25,808 nucleotides of DNA from a virus, in IMG/VR virus record IMGVR_UViG_3300029448_000379, positions 1 through 25,808 of that record. One strand, given 5' to 3'. Numbering within the stretch: the first letter of the stretch is position 1; the number at the start of each line of letters is the position of its first letter. The position numbers were made by a program, and so were the translations under genes. This document shows, piece after piece, positions 12,387 to 20,620 of this stretch. Under the pieces are notes generated by a model. That model was not told the origin of the DNA. It saw nothing but the letters and a program-made list of their open reading frames with translations, and made no database searches.

Positions 12387-12424
12387 GCGAGGGGAATTGA
12401 AACCGAGAATTTTAACCCCCTCGC
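12387..12424 (+). promoter_or_regulatory. Leader hairpin containing repeat copy C
   Basis: GCGAGGGG (12387-12394) pairs perfectly with CCCCTCGC (12417-12424). The loop side carries repeat copy C (TGAAACCGAGAATTTTAA, 12398-12415). The stem ends 5 bases before the ATG at 12430, and there is no ribosome site, so it could control translation or transcription of the first rightward gene. Confidence 0.65.
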
Positions 12425-12429
12425 ATTTT

Positions 12430-12801
12430 ATGACAAAAGAAATAGATATTCAAATTGCCTGTAATTACTTTTTAATTGAATTAAGTAAAAAATATAAGTT
12501 TAGACATTTTCATGTTCCAAATGAGGGCAAAAGAAAACCACAGTACCAGATAAAGTTAAAAAAAATGGGATTACGAAAAGGTTGTCCAGATTTTGTTATT
12601 GAATATCCAAAAGGTAAACTAATTTATATTGAATTAAAAAATGAAAAAGGAAGTTTATCAAATGCACAAAAATTGTGGTTAGTACAATCTAGTTGTTTTA
12701 AAACCCCTCATTTTATTTTAAAAGGAAATATTAAAAAATGCTTAAAGGAATTATCAGATATTATTGTAAAATATGTCCCAAGTCGTAAAAATACAAGATA
12801 G
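12430..12801 (+). CDS. VRR-NUC domain nuclease
   Basis: 123 residues from ATG 12430; an in-frame TTG at 12397 lies in the hairpin and is rejected. VRR-NUC features are visible: FHVPNEGKRKPQYQIKLKKM, then GLRKGCPDFVIEYPKGKLIY, then IELKNEKGSLSNAQKLW. The PD (in GCPDF) and ExK (in IELK) residues form the restriction-endonuclease-like active site. VRR-NUC proteins act on branched DNA structures in phage replication and recombination. The gene opens the rightward block, and its 3' end overlaps the next gene by 29 bases. Confidence 0.88.
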   Translation: MTKEIDIQIACNYFLIELSKKYKFRHFHVPNEGKRKPQYQIKLKKMGLRKGCPDFVIEYPKGKLIYIELKNEKGSLSNAQKLWLVQSSCFKTPHFILKGNIKKCLKELSDIIVKYVPSRKNTR

Positions 12802-13009
12802 CTATATTCAAATTCCTACTGACATAATAGAGATGGATAAATTTATTGGTCGTTGGAGAAATTGTCAAGAATTAGCTATTAAAGATATTGAAGAAAAAGG
12901 ATTAACTTACAAAAATAATATTGATGATATAATTGATGCATTAACAATACAACATTACAAACAACTTAGGAGGTTAAATGTTTATAGAAGAAAACTCGAC
13001 ACCGAGTGA
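12773..13009 (+). CDS. Hypothetical protein between nuclease and replication genes
   Basis: 78 residues from ATG 12773. It overlaps the VRR-NUC gene by 29 bases and the DUF1376 gene by 32. The sequence is helical and charged (IDDIIDALTIQHYKQLRRLN). No transmembrane segment or known motif. The overlaps suggest it belongs to the replication module. Confidence 0.65.
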   Translation: MSQVVKIQDSYIQIPTDIIEMDKFIGRWRNCQELAIKDIEEKGLTYKNNIDDIIDALTIQHYKQLRRLNVYRRKLDTE

Positions 13010-13793
13010 AAAATTAAAAGCATGGTATTTATTTACAGATGACTTTGTTGCTGGTACTCAGCATTTAAGTCCATTAGCAGTAGGTATTTATGTGCGACTT
13101 TTGTGTTGGAATTGGAATAAAAAATGTCGTGGTATTCCAGACGATGCTGAAATATTAAATCGTATTGCGGGAACTCGTTCAGATATTGAACAAGATACTT
13201 GTGGCGATGTTATCAATGAATTTTTTGTTCATATTGTTGCTGAAAATCCAGAAAACAATAAATGGCAAAATACTCGTCAGTTAAAAGAATGGCTGTATAT
13301 TAATAATAAAATTGCTAATGCTAGGGAAAATGGCAAAAAAGGTGGTCGTCCTAAAAACCCAGCCAAAACCCCCCTACCCCTAACCCCAACCTCTACCAAT
13401 AATAATATATATATGGAGGAATTTAAAAATGAAATATGGGGCAAAGTTAAACTTAAAAAAGGGAGTAAGGTAAAAGCATTTGAAAAATGGTTATCTAAAA
13501 AAGATAAAACTACAAATAATATTATTGTAGAAAAATATAATGCTTTAATATCTAAAACTGATGATACTAATTATATCCCTCATTTAGCTACTTGGCTTTA
13601 TGGAGAAAGGTGGGAAGAAGATTTAGCAGATAAAATAAAAGAAAATGAGTTTGGTGTTCAACCAAAAAAATCACATAAAGATTATGTTGGTTTTGTTAAA
13701 AAAGGTATTCGTAGTACTAATATTTCAGACGATATGGTTCGACTTATGTGGAAAGAAAAATTAATTACTGAAGAAGAATATAAAGCATGGTAA
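12978..13793 (+). CDS. DUF1376-type replication initiation protein
   Basis: 271 residues, perfect AGGAGG site. Residues about 14-65 (KAWYLFTDDFVAGTQHLSPL, then GIYVRLLCWNW, then GIPDDAEILNRIAG) match the DUF1376 N-terminal domain common in phage replication proteins, likely a winged-helix origin- or helicase-loader-type module. A G/K/R-rich linker (ARENGKKGGRPKNPAKTPLP) then leads to a C-terminal helical domain (KAFEKWLSKK, IPHLATWLYGERWEED). The C-terminal part resembles helicase-loading regions of lambda O- or DnaT-like proteins. This is inference. Confidence 0.8.
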   Translation: MFIEENSTPSEKLKAWYLFTDDFVAGTQHLSPLAVGIYVRLLCWNWNKKCRGIPDDAEILNRIAGTRSDIEQDTCGDVINEFFVHIVAENPENNKWQNTRQLKEWLYINNKIANARENGKKGGRPKNPAKTPLPLTPTSTNNNIYMEEFKNEIWGKVKLKKGSKVKAFEKWLSKKDKTTNNIIVEKYNALISKTDDTNYIPHLATWLYGERWEEDLADKIKENEFGVQPKKSHKDYVGFVKKGIRSTNISDDMVRLMWKEKLITEEEYKAW

Positions 13794-13823
13794 AATAATT
13801 AGTTTTTGTATATTGTTCAGGCA

Positions 13824-14021
13824 ATGAGCGATAAATATAAATTAATAAATAATTTTTATAAAACTTATTTTGTCGCAGAAGATGTTAATGACACATTTTC
13901 TGCTTTTATACAGGTGCAAGGTTTTGAATCTGAATCAGATGCTAAATTATATTTGGCAAATCAAGTAAAATGTGATACCTCAGAAATATTAAGTACGAAT
14001 GATAAAATAACATTTCATTAA
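13824..14021 (+). CDS. Small hypothetical protein (65 aa)
   Basis: I chose ATG 13824 (MSDKYKLINNFYKTYFVAED) over a TTG at 13806, because the upstream 6 residues add nothing and the ATG is canonical. The product is a small mixed alpha/beta protein with no recognised family (FVAEDVNDTFSAFIQVQGFE). The stop immediately abuts the ParB-like gene ATG. A TATATT at 13809-13814 could be a weak -10. Confidence 0.6.
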   Translation: MSDKYKLINNFYKTYFVAEDVNDTFSAFIQVQGFESESDAKLYLANQVKCDTSEILSTNDKITFH

Positions 14022-14669
14022 ATGGCAAAGATAGATAATATCATATTACGAAAAACAAATACTTTAAAACCCCACCCTCGTAATTATAAAAAACATCCAG
14101 AAGATCAAATAAAACATATTTGTAAATCTATTCAAGAAAATGGCATTTATAGAAATATAGTTATTACAACAGATGGAACTATTTTAGCAGGTCATGGAGT
14201 AGTATTAGCTTGTGAAATTTTAAAAATTGATACAGTTCCTACATTTCAAATTAATATAAGCCCTAATAGTTCACAAGCATTAAAATTATTGGCTTCAGAT
14301 AACGAAATTGGTCATTTGGCAGATGTAGATGATAGACAATTATCTGAAATATTAAAAGAAATATTACAAGAAGATGATTTATTAGGAACAGGATATGATG
14401 AAATGATGTTGGCTAATTTAGCCTTTATTACAAGACCTGAAAGTGAACTTTCTAGTATTAATCATGCAGAAGAATGGGTTGGTTTACCAGAATATGAAAG
14501 AACTCTTACACCAAGAACTATGACAGTATCTTTTGAAAATGATACTGATAGAGATTCTTTTGCAAAACATTTAGGAATTACAATTACTAATAAAACTAAA
14601 TCTATTTGGTGGCCACATAAAGATAATGATGATGTAAAATCAATAAGATTTGAAAATGAAAAAACCTAA
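14022..14669 (+). CDS. ParB-like nuclease domain protein
   Basis: 215 residues. The N-terminal 95 residues are a ParB/sulfiredoxin-fold domain: LKPHPRNYKKHPEDQIKHIC, then SIQENGIYRNIVITTDGTIL, then AGHGVVLACEILK, with the conserved GH motif in AGHG. Residues about 150-215 form a second domain (TMTVSFENDTDRDSFAKHLG, then TKSIWWP) of unknown function. ParB-fold proteins in phages often accompany DNA base-modification genes, and here the next gene is a TAGT-type glycosyltransferase. CTPase or ATP-dependent activity on modified bases is conceivable but unproven. Confidence 0.85.
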   Translation: MAKIDNIILRKTNTLKPHPRNYKKHPEDQIKHICKSIQENGIYRNIVITTDGTILAGHGVVLACEILKIDTVPTFQINISPNSSQALKLLASDNEIGHLADVDDRQLSEILKEILQEDDLLGTGYDEMMLANLAFITRPESELSSINHAEEWVGLPEYERTLTPRTMTVSFENDTDRDSFAKHLGITITNKTKSIWWPHKDNDDVKSIRFENEKT

Positions 14670-15531
14670 ATATCCAGTTTATGTAATATCTAAAGGACGA
14701 CATGATTGTTGTTATACAGCCGATTTTTTAATAGCTGATAAAGTTCCATTTAAAATAGTAATAGAACCACAAGAAAGAATATTATATGAAGAAAAATATA
14801 GTAAACATATATTATTAGATTTACCTTTTAGTAATTTAGGTCTTGGAAGTATTCCTGCTAGAAATTGGGTTTGGGAACACTCAATTAAAAACAAACATAA
14901 AAGACATTGGTTATTAGATGATAATATAAAAGAAATTTATAGATCATATAAAGGGAAAAGAATTAGGTCTGTATCTTTACCGGCTTTTTTTACAGTAGAA
15001 GAATTTACAGACAGATATGAAAATATTGCTATTGCAGGTTTAAATTATACAATGTTTTGTTTGCCACATTTACGAGCATTTTCTTTAAATCAGCATGTGT
15101 ATAGCTTTATGTTAATTAATAATAAAGTTACAAATAGATGGAGAGGTAGATACAATGAAGATACTGATTTATGTTTACAAGTATTGGCAAATAATTGGTG
15201 TACAGTATTAATTAATGTTTTTTCATGTAATAAAGTAAGAACAATGACTATGAAAGGTGGTAATTCTACCGAATTATATAAAGGAGATGGAAGATTAGAT
15301 ATGGCAAATTCTTTAAAAAGATTATGGCCAAAAGTAGTTGATGTAAAAAGAAGATTTAAAAGACCACAACATGTTATTAAAGATCAATGGGGAAAATTTG
15401 ATACCCCCTTAATAAAGAAAAAAAATATTCACATATCAAAACAACCTAATGAATTTGGATTAAAAATTATACAAAAAGATAAAATAAAAAGTCAAAGATT
15501 AAAAAATATAACAAAAGGATTTAATGGCTAA
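14656..15531 (+). CDS. TET-associated glycosyltransferase (TAGT family)
   Basis: 291 residues from ATG 14656; a TTG at 14650 is also in frame. Family signatures are strong: [10 protein letters not shown] at the start, [36 protein letters not shown] (D88, D89; the metal/nucleotide-sugar DxD-like site), [24 protein letters not shown] (E168, D169, D171) and [20 protein letters not shown] enzymes transfer sugars to hydroxymethylated cytosine in phage DNA when paired with TET dioxygenases. No TET or methyltransferase gene is in the window. The adjacent gene makes UDP-xylose, the likely donor. Confidence 0.88.
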   Translation: MKKPKYPVYVISKGRHDCCYTADFLIADKVPFKIVIEPQERILYEEKYSKHILLDLPFSNLGLGSIPARNWVWEHSIKNKHKRHWLLDDNIKEIYRSYKGKRIRSVSLPAFFTVEEFTDRYENIAIAGLNYTMFCLPHLRAFSLNQHVYSFMLINNKVTNRWRGRYNEDTDLCLQVLANNWCTVLINVFSCNKVRTMTMKGGNSTELYKGDGRLDMANSLKRLWPKVVDVKRRFKRPQHVIKDQWGKFDTPLIKKKNIHISKQPNEFGLKIIQKDKIKSQRLKNITKGFNG

Positions 15532-16483
15532 AATTTTAGTTACAGGTGGGGCGGGTTTTTTAGGCTCACATCTTTGTAAAAAACTTATTTCACATGAAAA
15601 CGAAGTTGTTTGTTTGGATAATTATTATACAGGAAATACAAAAAATTTTGAGTCTATAATGGCTAAATCTAATTTTAATTATGTTGAACATGACATAACT
15701 GTTCCTTTTTTAAATATGAAAGATGGTTTAGGTTTATTTAGTATAAATAATGTTAGTCAAATTTATAATTTAGCTTGTCCAGCTAGTCCTATACATTATC
15801 AAAAAAATCCTGTTCAAACTATTAAAACAACAACCTATGGTATGGTAAATGTTTTGGAATTTGCTAAAAGAATTGGTGCAAAAGTTTTCCAAGCAAGTAC
15901 TAGTGAAATTTATGGTGATCCTTTAGAACATCCACAATTAGAAACTTATTGGGGAAATGTTAATCCAATTGGAGTTCGTTCATGTTATGATGAGGGTAAA
16001 AGATGTGCTGAAACATTATGTTTTGATTATAAAAGACAATATAATTTAGACATTAAGGTTGTTAGAATATTTAATACTTATGGGCCAAATATGAGTATTA
16101 ATGATGGTAGAGTAATAAGTAACTTTATTTGTCAAGCATTACAAAATAAAAATATTACTATTTATGGGAAAGGTAATCAAACAAGAAGTTTTTGCTATGT
16201 AGATGATTTAATAAATGGATTTATAAAATTTATGGAATCAGATGAAATTGGACCAATTAATCTAGGAAATCCAAAAGAATTTACTATTTTAGAATTAGCA
16301 AATAAAATTATTACATTAACAAATTCACAATCTAAAATTGTATTTAATGATTTACCTAAAGATGATCCCCAACAAAGAAAACCAGATATTACATTAGCAA
16401 AAGAAAAATTAAATTGGCAACCAACAATAAATTTAGAAAATGGATTAATTCATACAATTGAATATTTTAAAAAATTACTATAA
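15524..16483 (+). CDS. UDP-glucuronate decarboxylase / UDP-xylose synthase-like
   Basis: 319 residues of the extended short-chain dehydrogenase type. GGAGFLG (8-14) and D32 bind NAD. The block [20 protein letters not shown] and the sequence [32 protein letters not shown] (Y155, K159) are typical of UDP-xylose synthases rather than generic epimerases. The reaction is oxidative decarboxylation of UDP-glucuronate to UDP-xylose. The end of the TAGT gene overlaps its start by 8 bases, so the two are coexpressed and it probably feeds the glycosyltransferase. A dTDP-glucose dehydratase or other epimerase is less likely. Confidence 0.85.
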   Translation: MAKILVTGGAGFLGSHLCKKLISHENEVVCLDNYYTGNTKNFESIMAKSNFNYVEHDITVPFLNMKDGLGLFSINNVSQIYNLACPASPIHYQKNPVQTIKTTTYGMVNVLEFAKRIGAKVFQASTSEIYGDPLEHPQLETYWGNVNPIGVRSCYDEGKRCAETLCFDYKRQYNLDIKVVRIFNTYGPNMSINDGRVISNFICQALQNKNITIYGKGNQTRSFCYVDDLINGFIKFMESDEIGPINLGNPKEFTILELANKIITLTNSQSKIVFNDLPKDDPQQRKPDITLAKEKLNWQPTINLENGLIHTIEYFKKLL

Positions 16484-16513
16484 ATCAACCATTCTGTTAA
16501 AAAAAAGGATTAT

Positions 16514-16828
16514 ATGAAAAAAAAAGTAGGCAGACCAAAAAAAAAACTTGATACAAAATTAATAGAAAGATTATCAAGTATTTTTTGTACAAATGAGGAA
16601 ATAGCTACTGTTGTAGGGTGTCATTCAGATACTTTAGCAGATAATTTTTCCGAGTACTTAAAAAAGGGAAGATATAGAGGAAAAATGTCTTTACGAAGAA
16701 TGCAATTTGAAAAAGCCCAAACAGGAAATACTACTATGTTAATATGGCTAGGTAAACAAATGTTAGGTCAAAAAGATAGAATAGAAACTTCAGAAGAAGC
16801 AGAACCATTGCCTTGGTCGTATGATTAG
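16514..16828 (+). CDS. Small terminase subunit-like protein
   Basis: 104 residues, AAGGAT ribosome site. A basic start (MKKKVGRPKKKLD) precedes a helix-turn-helix (TNEEIATVVGCHSDTLADNF), then SLRRMQFEKAQTGNTTMLIW, LGKQMLGQKDR, the standard arrangement of small terminase subunits. It should recognise the packaging site and hand DNA to the large subunit encoded next. Confidence 0.85.
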   Translation: MKKKVGRPKKKLDTKLIERLSSIFCTNEEIATVVGCHSDTLADNFSEYLKKGRYRGKMSLRRMQFEKAQTGNTTMLIWLGKQMLGQKDRIETSEEAEPLPWSYD

Positions 16829-16910
16829 CAGTTGTATAAACATACCACTGATACTAGTTTTATTGCTCTATGAACGATTACTGCGTTTTTATTTGCGTAT
16901 TTTTTAATAA
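16829..16910 (+). other. Gap between terminase genes with imperfect direct repeat
   Basis: 82 bases with no ribosome site before the large terminase ATG. It carries an imperfect tandem repeat of 12 bases, TGCGTTTTTATT (16882-16893) and TGCGTATTTTTT (16894-16905). A packaging or regulatory site is possible. Confidence 0.35.
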
Positions 16911-18125
16911 ATGGGATTAACTTTACCACAAACAGAGGTAATTCAAAGTAAATCTAGATTTAGAATACTTGTCTCTGGTCGCAGATTTGGAAAGACATTT
17001 GTTGCTATTAATGAATTAGCAAGATTTGCTAGGTGGCCAAATACTAAAGTTTGGTATGTTGCACCTACTTATCGTCAAGCAAAAAGTATATGTTGGGTGG
17101 CTTTAAAAGAAAGACTAGATCAACATAATTGGATTAAAGAAATCAATAATAGTGATTTAACTGTAATATTAAGAAATAATTCTACTATATCATTACGAGG
17201 TGCAGATAATGAACAGTCATTAAGAGGAGTTGGATTAAATTTTTTGGTTATGGATGAATTTGCAGATATACACCCACATGCTTGGTACGAGGTTTTAAGA
17301 CCTACACTTTCAGATACAAAAGGACATGCTTTATTTTGTGGCACACCAAAGGGTTTTGGTAATTGGGCTTATGATATGTATGTAAAAGGACAGGGAGATA
17401 AGGATTGGGAAAGTTTTAAATATACTACACTAGAAGGCGAGCAAGTTCCTCAAGAAGAAATAGAACAGGCTTCATCTGACCTTGATGAAAGAACATTCCA
17501 ACAAGAATATATGGCTAGTTTCGTAAATTATTCTGGTATGATTTATTATAACTTTGATAGAAAATTACATTTAAGAGAAAATTATAATCAACATTTAAGT
17601 ATTATTCATATTGGTTTAGATTTTAATGTGGACCCTATGGCAGGTGTCGTTTGTGTAATAGAAAATGATAGAATTATTGTTATAGATGAGATACAAATAT
17701 GGAGTAGTAATACTAATGAAATGTGTGATGAAATTAAAAGAAGATATAATTGTAAAATTAAAATTTACCCAGATCCAAGTGCCAAACAAAGAAAAACTTC
17801 TGCTGGTGGTATGACAGATATAGCAATTTTAAAAAATGCTGGCTTTGAAGTTTTTGCTCGTAACTCAGCTCCCTTTGTTCGTGATAGAATTAATGCAGTA
17901 AATGCAAAATTAAAAAATGCGAAAGGTATTAGTTCGTTGTCTATTGTTAATTCTTGTAAAAATGTGATAAAAAGCATAGAAAGACAGATATACAAAGAGG
18001 GCACTCATGTACCAGATAAAGATAGTGGTTATGACCATTTCAACGATGCTTTAGGTTATATGATTGAATATAATTTTCCTTTGCGTAGAGATTTTAAACC
18101 AAGCAGACCTAAAAGGTGGAGTTGA
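16911..18125 (+). CDS. terL: Large terminase subunit (TerL)
   Basis: 404 residues. Walker A-like VSGRRFGKT at 21-29, Walker B LVMDE with D115/E116, and the coupling motif FCGTPKG at about 142-148 define the ATPase. The RNase-H-like nuclease shows IGLDFNVDP (D237), IKIYPDPSA (D288) and YDHFNDALGYM (D375, D379). It cuts and translocates DNA into the prohead. No clear ribosome site, so it may depend on coupling or on a leaderless start. Confidence 0.95.
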   Translation: MGLTLPQTEVIQSKSRFRILVSGRRFGKTFVAINELARFARWPNTKVWYVAPTYRQAKSICWVALKERLDQHNWIKEINNSDLTVILRNNSTISLRGADNEQSLRGVGLNFLVMDEFADIHPHAWYEVLRPTLSDTKGHALFCGTPKGFGNWAYDMYVKGQGDKDWESFKYTTLEGEQVPQEEIEQASSDLDERTFQQEYMASFVNYSGMIYYNFDRKLHLRENYNQHLSIIHIGLDFNVDPMAGVVCVIENDRIIVIDEIQIWSSNTNEMCDEIKRRYNCKIKIYPDPSAKQRKTSAGGMTDIAILKNAGFEVFARNSAPFVRDRINAVNAKLKNAKGISSLSIVNSCKNVIKSIERQIYKEGTHVPDKDSGYDHFNDALGYMIEYNFPLRRDFKPSRPKRWS

Positions 18126-19546
18126 TGGCTGAATACGATAGAGATTTTTTAACAGCAAAACATGATTTGTATGAAAATAACATACGAAATTGGGAATTTT
18201 ATATTAGGTCTTTTCTTGGTGGTAATGATTATAAAAATGGATACAATTTACATAGATATATTTTAGAAACACCAGAAGAATACGATCAACGAATTAGACA
18301 TACCCCAGTTGATAATCATTGTCGTAATGTTGTGCAAATTTATTCTAGTTTTTTGTGGCGAGTTCCACCTAGTCGTGATTATGGCAAATTAAATGGCGAT
18401 CCACAATTAGAAGCATTTATTGTAGATGCTGATTTAGATGGAAGAAGTTTTAACAATGTTATGAGAGAAATGCAAACTCAAGCATCTATTTATGGTAATT
18501 GTTGGGCAGTTGTAGATAAACCACAAGTTAATACAAAAACAAGAGCAGAAGAATTAGAACAAGATATAAGACCATATATTTCAATTTATACTCCAGAAAA
18601 TGTTGTTAATTGGCATTATTCAAGAGCAAGAAGTGGAAGATTTTATTTAGATTTATTAGTTTTATTAGAAGATGTTAATCAAGATAGAGCAATCGTTAAA
18701 GTATTTACTGAACAAGATATATGCACTTATGAAGTAAAAGATTATTTAAAAGAATATACAAGTAGAGAAGTTAAATTAATTGATGAAGTAATAAATCCTT
18801 TAGGAAAAATCCCTGCAGTTAATTTATATAACCAACGATCACATAAAAGAGGCATAGGCATTAGTGATTTGTCAGATGTTGCAGAATTACAACAGTCAAT
18901 CTATAATGATTATTCTGAAAAAGAACAATTAATCAGATTAGCAAACCACCCCTCATTAGTAAAAACACCAAATGTAAATGCTTCTGCTGGCGCTGGTAGT
19001 ATTATTGAAATGCCAGAAGATATGGATGCTAATTTAAAACCTTATATCATACAACCATCAGGGCAAAACTTAGATGGGATTATGAAATGTATTCAAAATA
19101 AAATAGAAGCCATTGATAGAATAACACACATGGGTTCTGTAAGAGCAACAACAGGTCAAATTGCAAGTGGAATAGCATTACAAACTGAATTTCAATTATT
19201 GAATGCTAGATTAAGTGAAAAAGCAGACCATTTAGAAAATGCAGAAGAATCAATATGGTCATTATTTGCTATGTGGCAAAATCAAACTTGGGATGGTTTT
19301 GTTGAATATCCTGATACTTTTGATATTAGAGATTGGGCAAGTGATATACAATTACTACAAACTGCTAAAGCTAGTGGTGTTAAATCAGAAACATTTACAA
19401 AAGAAATAGATAAACAAATAGTTTCAGCTGTAATAGATGATGACGAATCAATTAATACAATTAATAATGAAATAGATAGTAGCACTACTGCTATTGGCAC
19501 ATTTGCAACTCCAAGTATAGAGGGGCAAGAAACTTTAGAAGAATAA
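18125..19546 (+). CDS. Portal protein
   Basis: 473 residues from ATG 18125, which overlaps the TerL stop as TGATG with AAGGTGGAG just before; an in-frame GTG at 18116 is less likely. The sequence matches DUF4055-type portals: NWEFYIRSFLGG near the start, PVDNHCRNVVQIYSSFLWR, a long central region with HPSLVKTP and IQPSGQNLDGIM, and a helical stretch TGQIASGIALQTEFQLLNAR. It forms the ring through which DNA passes. The C-terminus is acidic and disordered. Confidence 0.9.
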   Translation: MAEYDRDFLTAKHDLYENNIRNWEFYIRSFLGGNDYKNGYNLHRYILETPEEYDQRIRHTPVDNHCRNVVQIYSSFLWRVPPSRDYGKLNGDPQLEAFIVDADLDGRSFNNVMREMQTQASIYGNCWAVVDKPQVNTKTRAEELEQDIRPYISIYTPENVVNWHYSRARSGRFYLDLLVLLEDVNQDRAIVKVFTEQDICTYEVKDYLKEYTSREVKLIDEVINPLGKIPAVNLYNQRSHKRGIGISDLSDVAELQQSIYNDYSEKEQLIRLANHPSLVKTPNVNASAGAGSIIEMPEDMDANLKPYIIQPSGQNLDGIMKCIQNKIEAIDRITHMGSVRATTGQIASGIALQTEFQLLNARLSEKADHLENAEESIWSLFAMWQNQTWDGFVEYPDTFDIRDWASDIQLLQTAKASGVKSETFTKEIDKQIVSAVIDDDESINTINNEIDSSTTAIGTFATPSIEGQETLEE

Positions 19547-19803
19547 TGGCAAAATATAAAGGCAGAACAGTCAAGCTAAATAAAATTATGCGAGGCGATG
19601 TTAAAAAATTTAAAGTTTTTGTAAAAGATAAATCAACAGGCAATGTAAAAAAAGTGAATTTTGGTAGTAAAACTATGAGTATAAAAAAACATATTCCTGC
19701 AAGAAAAAGATCATTTATGGCAAGAATGGGTGGAGTATTAAAAAAAGTCAAAGGGCAAAAAAATTTAAGTCCTGCATATTGGGCGATAAAAAGTTGGCGA
19801 TAA
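19546..19803 (+). CDS. Small conserved head-module protein (85 aa)
   Basis: TAATG-coupled to the portal gene. The product begins MAKYKGRTVKLNKIMRGDVK, then KKFKVFVKD, then VNFGSKTMSIKKHIPARKRS, ending in SPAYWAIKSWR. This resembles a family that appears between portal and head morphogenesis genes (KYKGRTV... ARYWSCK type), but the cysteines usually seen near the end are missing. No function is known. Strongly basic, it may be a virion or internal DNA-associated protein. Confidence 0.7.
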   Translation: MAKYKGRTVKLNKIMRGDVKKFKVFVKDKSTGNVKKVNFGSKTMSIKKHIPARKRSFMARMGGVLKKVKGQKNLSPAYWAIKSWR

Positions 19804-19812
19804 TGGATATGT

Positions 19813-20607
19813 ATGAGCAGACAAGAAATATTAGAACAATTAGCTGATCAACACGAAGCACAATTAAAACGAACTTTAAAAGAACTAGAAGAAGAAATAT
19901 TAAGCAGTATTTCACGAGCAACAGGTGGTAGTGAATTAATAGACACTAGAATAGCAATAGAATTACGAAAAGATATTAAAAGGCATTTACAAGAAACATA
20001 TTTATTTGTTGCTGATAAAGTGGTCAGAGATTATGATAAAGTTGTTAACGAATTTATAAAAGAATTTGGAACTTTAAAAATACCAGATAAATTTAAATCA
20101 TTAACTAAAATAGATTTAGACACTATAACTGCATTAAAATATCAAGCATTTAGTGGCTTTGAAGATTTAGCAAATAGATATTTAACAGAAATATCAAACA
20201 ATGTTTATGCTAATGCGATAGCAGGTCGCCCATTTAAAGATATGGTCAAAGATATAAGAGCGAAAATAACAGGCGAAGTAGATGTTAGAGGTAGATCAAT
20301 GTCTGGTTATGCAGGACAAATAGCACATGATTCAGTTATGCAATTTGATGGACAGTTTACAGTTTATAAAGCAAAGGCATCAGGATTAAAAAGTTTTAAA
20401 TACACAGGCACATTAGTTGAAACAACAAGAGATTTTTGTCGTAGGCATGTTGGCAATACTTATAACGAAAAACAAATAAGAGCAATTTGGACAGGAAATT
20501 GGAGTGGTAAATCTAGTGGCGATCCATTTATAGTAAGAGGTGGTTATCGTTGCAGACATACTTGGTTGCCTGTTGACAAAGATTGGGATATAAACGAATT
20601 AATATAA
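19813..20607 (+). CDS. Head morphogenesis (minor capsid, SPP1 gp7/Mu F-like) protein
   Basis: 264 residues. The C-terminal domain carries the family signature: FKYTGTLVETTRDFCRRHVG, NTYNEKQIRAIW, then SGDPFIVRGGYRCRHTWLPV, with C and H residues likely to bind a metal. The N-terminal half is a long coiled coil. It should help assemble or eject the head contents next to the portal. The ATG at 19813 has no good ribosome site. A 14-codon frame starting at 19803 overlaps its start. Confidence 0.85.
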   Translation: MSRQEILEQLADQHEAQLKRTLKELEEEILSSISRATGGSELIDTRIAIELRKDIKRHLQETYLFVADKVVRDYDKVVNEFIKEFGTLKIPDKFKSLTKIDLDTITALKYQAFSGFEDLANRYLTEISNNVYANAIAGRPFKDMVKDIRAKITGEVDVRGRSMSGYAGQIAHDSVMQFDGQFTVYKAKASGLKSFKYTGTLVETTRDFCRRHVGNTYNEKQIRAIWTGNWSGKSSGDPFIVRGGYRCRHTWLPVDKDWDINELI

Positions 20608-20620
20608 AAGGAGTTATACT

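Larger units (their letters stand above)
11775..12429. other. Divergent non-coding region, candidate control region or origin
   Basis: About 650 bases with no credible gene, separating leftward early-type genes from rightward replication and late genes. It holds three related copies of a 17-18 base motif, a very AT-rich stretch (about 12140-12240, with runs of T and A suitable for unwinding), a rightward promoter at 12324-12351 and a strong hairpin before the first rightward gene. Two open frames inside it (plus 11723-11977, minus 12139-11915) lack start signals and protein-like composition. A replication origin is possible but not shown. Confidence 0.55.

Noticed and set aside
19803-19847. 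14-codon frame TAATG-coupled after the 85-aa gene and overlapping the head morphogenesis start.
   Set aside because: Too short, not supported by conservation that I can see; could be a coupling device but evidence is thin.
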